64,000 nucleotides of DNA, taken from assembly GCA_937890525.1 (NCBI GenBank), contig CALADI010000012.1:1-64000 (forward strand), in the 5' to 3' direction. This document shows positions 60,431 through 64,000 of this stretch, piece by piece (the stretch's first letter is position 1; the number at the start of each line of letters is the position of its first letter). The notes beneath the pieces were generated by a model that made no database searches, had not been told where the DNA came from, and saw nothing but the letters and a program-made list of their open reading frames with translations. The position numbers and the translations under genes were made by a program. Origin of the DNA: an uncultured Clostridia bacterium (GTDB lineage Bacteria > Bacillota > Clostridia > Oscillospirales > Oscillospiraceae).

Positions 60431-60612
60431 GGAAAAGACGGAGTGAACAATCGTTCGCTCCGTCTTTTCCTTATGCAAGGAGAAAGCGCTCGAAGATCTA
60501 AATCGCAATATGCCGGTGGCATATTGCTGCGACCAGTATTTGTGCTGGTCGTTACCTTTATTTTTGCCCCTCCCACGCAGGGGCAAAAATGCAACCGAGT
60601 CCCTTTCGGCGT
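60410..60612 (+). repeat. Duplicated tRNA-Arg 3' end flanking hairpins
   Basis: The 17-bp tRNA tail CGAGTCCCTTTCGGCGT occurs at 60410-60426 and again at 60596-60612, the second followed by TCCA. Between them, besides the terminator, lie three perfect hairpins: 60505-60527, 60530-60551 and 60560-60590. The pattern resembles an attachment-site pair left by an integrated element that has been lost; no integrase is present. Confidence 0.6.
60431..60470 (+). terminator. Terminator of tRNA-Arg
   Basis: GGAAAAGACGGAG pairs with CTCCGTCTTTTCC around an inner GAAC/GTTC-like pairing; the arm itself supplies TTTTCC. Confidence 0.75.
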
Positions 60613-60616
60613 TCCA

Positions 60617-60646
60617 GATCCGAGCCCGTTTGGGTTCGGATCTTTT
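60617..60646 (+). terminator. Second terminator downstream of tRNA-Arg
   Basis: AGATCCGA-CCC pairs with GGG-TCGGATCT and is followed by TTTTTT. Confidence 0.85.
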
Positions 60647-60666
60647 TTACAGCTTTATAGAATCTA

Positions 60667-60698
60667 AAAATCCCGGGAGCCGTGGCTCCCGGGATTTT
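60667..60698 (-). terminator. Terminator of the PTS EIIC gene
   Basis: AAAATCCCGGGAGCC pairs with GGCTCCCGGGATTTT around GT; TTTTTAGA follows on the minus strand. Confidence 0.9.
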
Positions 60699-60701
60699 GG
60701 C

Positions 60702-61808
60702 TTACAGATCCAGTTTTAGGTCGTTTTCCTTGATCCAGCCCCACTTGCGCAGGATCCGGCAGAAGAGCCAGCTCAGCACAGCGGGCAGCACGAAGCAGAT
60801 CAGCACCATGCCCGCCCAGTCGAAGGCGGTGATGGCGGCCTTTGCTCCGCTGGCGATGTCGTTGACCCAGCCGGTGTACACGCCGATCTGCCCCACGAAG
60901 CCGCAGGTGCCCATGCCGGAGGATACGGCGGCGCCGTTCATCTCCAGTTTGAACAGGCAGGTGGCAAGGGGGCCGGTGATGGCGGAAGCCAGCGTGGGCG
61001 GGATCCAGATCCGGGGATTGCGGACGATGTTGCCCATTTGCAGCATACTGGTGCCCACGCCCTGGGCCACCAGACCGCCCCAGCGGTTCTCCCGGAAGCT
61101 CATTACGGCGAAGCCCACCATCTGGGCGCAGCAGCCGGCGACGGCGGCTCCACCGGCCAGACCCGTCAGCCCGAAGGCGGCACAGATGGCGGCAGAGCTG
61201 ATGGGCAGGGTCAGGGCGACACCCACCATCACAGAAACCAGAATCCCCATGAAGAAGGGCTGCAGCTCCGTTGCCCACATGATGGCCGAGCCCACCGCCT
61301 GCGCCGCAGCACCGATGGGGGAAGCGACCAGATAGGCCAGCGCGATGCCCACCAAAATGGTGACGATGGGAGTGACCAGAATGTCGATCTTTGTCTCTTT
61401 GGATACCAGCTTGCCGCACTCCGATGCGGCGATGGCCACCACATAGACCGCCAGAGGACCGCCTGCGCCGCCCATGGCGTTGGCGGCAAAGCCCACGGGG
61501 ATCAGGGAGAACAGCACCAGATTGGGGCAGTGCAGGGCATAGCCGATGGCGATGGCGATGCCGGGACCCACCATGGCGCTGGCAAGCCCGCCGATGTTGT
61601 AGCTGACGGCGCCCTCGCCCTGACCGATGGTGACCAGAATGGCGTTGAGGAAGGGGATGTGGAGCTGCTGACCGATGGTGTTCAGGATGGTGCCCACCAG
61701 CAATGTGCAGAACAATCCCTGCGCCATGGCGCCCAGAGCGTCGATGCCGTAGCGCTTGCCGGAGAAGATGATGTCCTTACGCTGAAGGAATGCCTTGAAG
61801 GAATTCAT
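60702..61808 (-). CDS. PTS-type EIIC membrane protein (PTS_EIIC_2 family)
   Basis: A 368-residue protein with about nine or ten membrane helices and many Gly/Ala, opening FKAFLQRKDIIFSGKRYGIDALGAMAQGL (seen as GKRYGIDALGAMAQGL). It matches the PTS_EIIC_2 group, proteins related to sugar phosphotransferase EIIC but commonly found without EIIA or EIIB partners, as here. The substrate is unknown and coupling to phosphotransfer is doubtful. ATG at 61808 is preceded by GAAGTGAG. It lies downstream of the threonine deaminase gene with its own promoter. Confidence 0.82.
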   Translation of the reverse strand: MNSFKAFLQRKDIIFSGKRYGIDALGAMAQGLFCTLLVGTILNTIGQQLHIPFLNAILVTIGQGEGAVSYNIGGLASAMVGPGIAIAIGYALHCPNLVLFSLIPVGFAANAMGGAGGPLAVYVVAIAASECGKLVSKETKIDILVTPIVTILVGIALAYLVASPIGAAAQAVGSAIMWATELQPFFMGILVSVMVGVALTLPISSAAICAAFGLTGLAGGAAVAGCCAQMVGFAVMSFRENRWGGLVAQGVGTSMLQMGNIVRNPRIWIPPTLASAITGPLATCLFKLEMNGAAVSSGMGTCGFVGQIGVYTGWVNDIASGAKAAITAFDWAGMVLICFVLPAVLSWLFCRILRKWGWIKENDLKLDL

Positions 61809-61892
61809 GGTTGCTCACTTCTTTCTCATTTTTCAAACAGTTTGTAGGGAAAATGCGGAAAAAGGGCAACCAGCCGATTGCCCAACTGCCTT

Positions 61893-61922
61893 ACTATATC
61901 ACAGGAGCAACAATACTGTCAA
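61893..61922 (-). promoter_or_regulatory. Promoter of the PTS EIIC gene
   Basis: TTGACA (61917-61922) and TATAGT (61893-61898) are 18 nt apart on the minus strand. A GGGCAA/TTGCCC hairpin (61864-61883) follows in the leader. Confidence 0.7.
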
Positions 61923-61936
61923 TATTTGTTCGCCGG

Positions 61937-63148
61937 TCAAGGGGCATGGGGCTCTTGGGGCAGCAGGTAGTAGCCGGCTTGGAACATGGCATCCCGGATC
62001 TGGCGGATATGATCCCTGTCCCGGGTCTCCAGTGCCAGCGTCACAAGACACATGCCTACATCCGAACTCTGGACGGCACGGGCGTGGTCGATGTTGACCA
62101 CATTGGCGCCCGTATCCGCCACGATCTGCAACAGATGCACCAGACTGCCGGGATTGTCGCTGATCTCGGTGCGAAGCTCCATGATCCGCCCGGACTTGGT
62201 CAGACCGCGGGTGACGATCCGGGACAGGGTGGTCACATCTACATTGCCCCCGGACACCACGCACACGGTGGGGCGGCCCAAGGTATCCACCTTGCCAAAC
62301 AGCGCTGCCGCCACCGCTGCGGCACCGGCACCCTCAGCCACAGTCTTTTGCCCCTCGATGAGCCGCAGGATGGCGCAGGCGATCTCCCCCTCACTGACGG
62401 TGATGATCTCGTCCACATACCGCTGACATAGGGCGAAGGTCAGCTCTCCCGGCTTTTTTACGGCGATGCCGTCGGCAATGGTAGCCACGCTGGTCAGTTC
62501 CACCGGGGCACCCTCGATCTGGGACAGGTACATGGATGCGGCTTTTGCCGCCTGAACCCCGATGATGCGGCAGCTTGGTTTCAGGGTCTTGATGGCCACG
62601 GCGATGCCGCTGATAAGCCCGCCGCCGCCGATGGGGACGATGACCTGCTCTACCTGCGGGAGCTGCTCCAGAATTTCCAGGCCGATGGTGCCCTGTCCGG
62701 CGATGACCAGCGGATCGTCAAAGGGATGGGCGAAGGTATAGCCCTGCTCCTGGGCCAGACGGCGGGCTTCCCGGGCGGCATCGTCATAGACCCCCGGCAC
62801 CAGCACCACCTCAGCGCCGTAGCCCTTGGTGGACTCCACCTTGCTCAGAGGAGCGCCGGCGGGCATACAGATGGTGGAGCGGATCCCCAGCATAGACGCA
62901 GAATAGGCGATGCCTTGGGCGTGATTCCCCGCAGAGCAGGCGATCACCCCTCGGGCTGCTTCTTCCGAGGTGAGGGAGCGGATCTTGTTGTATGCGCCCC
63001 GGAGCTTGAATGATCCGGTGAGCTGGAGATTCTCTGCTTTGATATAGATGTTCCTGCCCACATGGGGGGCTGGATCCAAGGGCGTGTTGCGGACGATGCC
63101 CTGCATTGCCCGGCGGGCATCTTTTATCATATCCAATGTTACAGCCAT
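61937..63148 (-). CDS. ilvA: Threonine ammonia-lyase with ACT domain
   Basis: A 403-residue PLP enzyme converting threonine to 2-oxobutanoate and ammonia. The Schiff-base Lys48 is in [22 protein letters not shown] and the phosphate-binding IGGGGLISG follow, and a C-terminal ACT domain (about 326-400) begins [17 protein letters not shown]. The short single-ACT layout is shared by catabolic TdcB-like and some biosynthetic enzymes, so the pathway is open. No other ilv genes are near. ATG at 63148 follows GGAGGCG. Confidence 0.92.
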   Translation of the reverse strand: MAVTLDMIKDARRAMQGIVRNTPLDPAPHVGRNIYIKAENLQLTGSFKLRGAYNKIRSLTSEEAARGVIACSAGNHAQGIAYSASMLGIRSTICMPAGAPLSKVESTKGYGAEVVLVPGVYDDAAREARRLAQEQGYTFAHPFDDPLVIAGQGTIGLEILEQLPQVEQVIVPIGGGGLISGIAVAIKTLKPSCRIIGVQAAKAASMYLSQIEGAPVELTSVATIADGIAVKKPGELTFALCQRYVDEIITVSEGEIACAILRLIEGQKTVAEGAGAAAVAAALFGKVDTLGRPTVCVVSGGNVDVTTLSRIVTRGLTKSGRIMELRTEISDNPGSLVHLLQIVADTGANVVNIDHARAVQSSDVGMCLVTLALETRDRDHIRQIRDAMFQAGYYLLPQEPHAP

Positions 63149-63204
63149 GATGATCGCCTCCGTTATGGATGCGCCGGATACCGGCGAGGTTTGGTTACAA
63201 TGCC

Positions 63205-63233
63205 ATGATAGCCGAAAAAACGCAGGGGTTCAA
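63205..63233 (-). promoter_or_regulatory. Promoter of the threonine ammonia-lyase gene
   Basis: TTGAAC (63228-63233) and TATCAT (63205-63210) are 17 nt apart on the minus strand. Confidence 0.65.
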
Positions 63234-63345
63234 TGGGTAAAATGACACAAAGTGTTCTTCCGGAATGTATGGAAATTGCCCAACTGTCCGTGACCGGTGG
63301 AGTGTCGGGGAGACATGGGGTACGATGGGGAAGATCACTTTTTTA

Positions 63346-63374
63346 TTTACTTATCATGCCGCAGGGAGTATACT
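63346..63374 (+). promoter_or_regulatory. Promoter of the chromate transporter pair
   Basis: TTTACT (63346-63351) and TATACT (63369-63374) are 17 nt apart. Confidence 0.65.
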
Positions 63375-63398
63375 GTTAGCGGATAAGGAGTGACAAGT

Positions 63399-63962
63399 TT
63401 GGAAAATAGACATAAATATGCAAAGCTGTTTTTATCCACCTTTCAGCTCAGCGCCTGCACCTTCGGCGGGGGATTTGTCATCATCCCTTTGATGCGCAAG
63501 AAATTCGTAGAGCAGCTTGGGTGGATCGACGAGCAGGAGATGATGGATCTGACTGCCATTGCCCAGTCCTCTCCCGGCGCCATTGCGGTCAATGCGGCGA
63601 TCTTGGTGGGGTATCGGGTGGCTGGGATCCCCGGGGCGCTGCTGACGGCGGCGGGGTCGGTGCTGCCGCCGCTGATCATCATCTCGGTGATCTCCCTGTT
63701 TTACAAGGCATTCCGGGATAACCCCATTGTGAACATGGCCATGACCGGTATGCTGGCAGGTGTTGCGGCAGTCATACTGGATGTGGTATACACCATGGTC
63801 AAGAGTATTCTGAAGCAGAAGCGGATCCTTCCGGTATTGGTGCTGGCGGGCTCTTTTGTGGCAACTTACTTCTTCCGGGTGAACATCATGGTCATCATCG
63901 GCGTGTGCGCCCTCATCGGCGCAGGGGATACCCTGTACCACCAGCGGAAGGAGGGGGCGTAA
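63399..63962 (+). CDS. Chromate transporter family protein, first half
   Basis: A 187-residue membrane protein of the short-chain CHR (ChrA) type. FQLSACTFGGGFVIIPLMRKKFVE holds the signature FGGG near the N-terminus, and AQSSPGAIAVNAAILVGYRVAG is the second conserved block. Such proteins work as pairs of homologous halves in the membrane; in gut Clostridia the real substrate is often unknown. TTG at 63399 is chosen because AAGGAG lies 8 nt upstream, over a GTG at 63390. The partner gene starts 2 nt after its stop. Confidence 0.9.
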   Translation: MENRHKYAKLFLSTFQLSACTFGGGFVIIPLMRKKFVEQLGWIDEQEMMDLTAIAQSSPGAIAVNAAILVGYRVAGIPGALLTAAGSVLPPLIIISVISLFYKAFRDNPIVNMAMTGMLAGVAAVILDVVYTMVKSILKQKRILPVLVLAGSFVATYFFRVNIMVIIGVCALIGAGDTLYHQRKEGA

Positions 63963-63964
63963 AG

Positions 63965-64000
63965 ATGGAACTGATCCAGCTGTTTTGGAGTTTCTTTCAG
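63965..64000 (+). CDS. Chromate transporter family protein, second half (truncated by window)
   Basis: ATG at 63965 opens MELIQLFWSFFQ and runs off the window end. The spacing and start are typical of the second ChrA half that accompanies the first, so the call rests mainly on context. Confidence 0.6.
   Translation, partial: MELIQLFWSFFQ

Noticed and set aside
60410..60646. A present-day integrated island
   Set aside because: Only 186 bp separate the two tRNA tails and no integrase or cargo gene lies between them.

Overview
The window reads as a moderately high-GC, spore-forming member of the Clostridia, most likely Oscillospirales (Oscillospiraceae/Ruminococcaceae-like). This rests on an alpha/beta SASP, sporulation sigma factor SigG next to a YlmC/YmxH protein, the Asp23-FakA-RecG neighbourhood, ECF-type S components (ThiT and one unassigned), AGGAGG-type ribosome binding sites and vegetative TTGACA-N17-TATAAT promoters. 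The species call is inference. It looks like chromosomal core sequence with accessory catabolic loci, and no intact insertion sequence, prophage, CRISPR array or integrase was seen.

Layout, left part (1-11.2 kb). The end of a PfkB-family sugar kinase, a SASP gene and an ECF S component are followed by a probable sialic acid locus. It holds a solute-binding lipoprotein, two permeases and an N-acetylneuraminate lyase on one leftward transcript, and an N-acylglucosamine 2-epimerase, RpiR-type regulator and DUF218 protein on another. Divergent to these is an SGNH hydrolase-YesL-pyroglutamyl peptidase operon. The logic is uptake of sialic acid, cleavage to ManNAc and epimerisation to GlcNAc.

11.3-32 kb. 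A low-GC pair (lipoprotein and divergent ribbon-helix-helix protein with a palindromic operator) precedes housekeeping genes: YebC, Nif3, TrmK, DUF1858, EF-Ts/S2, YlmC, SigG, S20, RecG, phosphoglycerate mutase, Asp23, FakA, YihY, DUF5685, a DnaJ-domain protein, a MarR-FakB operon and an EF-G paralogue. A cluster of DnaA boxes lies between sigG and rpsT.

32-39.6 kb. rlmB is followed by a P-type-ATPase-like membrane protein that has lost every catalytic motif. Then come ftsH, an internally deleted alcohol dehydrogenase remnant, an Fe-S aldo/keto reductase and a 0.75 kb gene-free stretch with approximately 45-nt degenerate repeats, a 20-bp hairpin and a leftward terminator. That stretch is the best candidate here for an undescribed structured RNA or repeat element.

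39.6-49 kb. A second glycan locus holds a parallel beta-helix protein (GH110-like), two permeases (one with a large extracytoplasmic insertion), a divergent binding lipoprotein and a YesM/YesN-type two-component system.

49-64 kb. A COG2426 membrane protein, HIT protein and TPP-riboswitch-controlled thiT are followed by a 2,067-residue cell-surface PHP/OB-fold protein. Then come a YibE/F protein, a PHP phosphatase, MutY, tRNA-Arg(ACG) with a duplicated 3' end beyond a row of hairpins, a PTS EIIC protein, threonine ammonia-lyase and a split chromate transporter pair cut by the window end.
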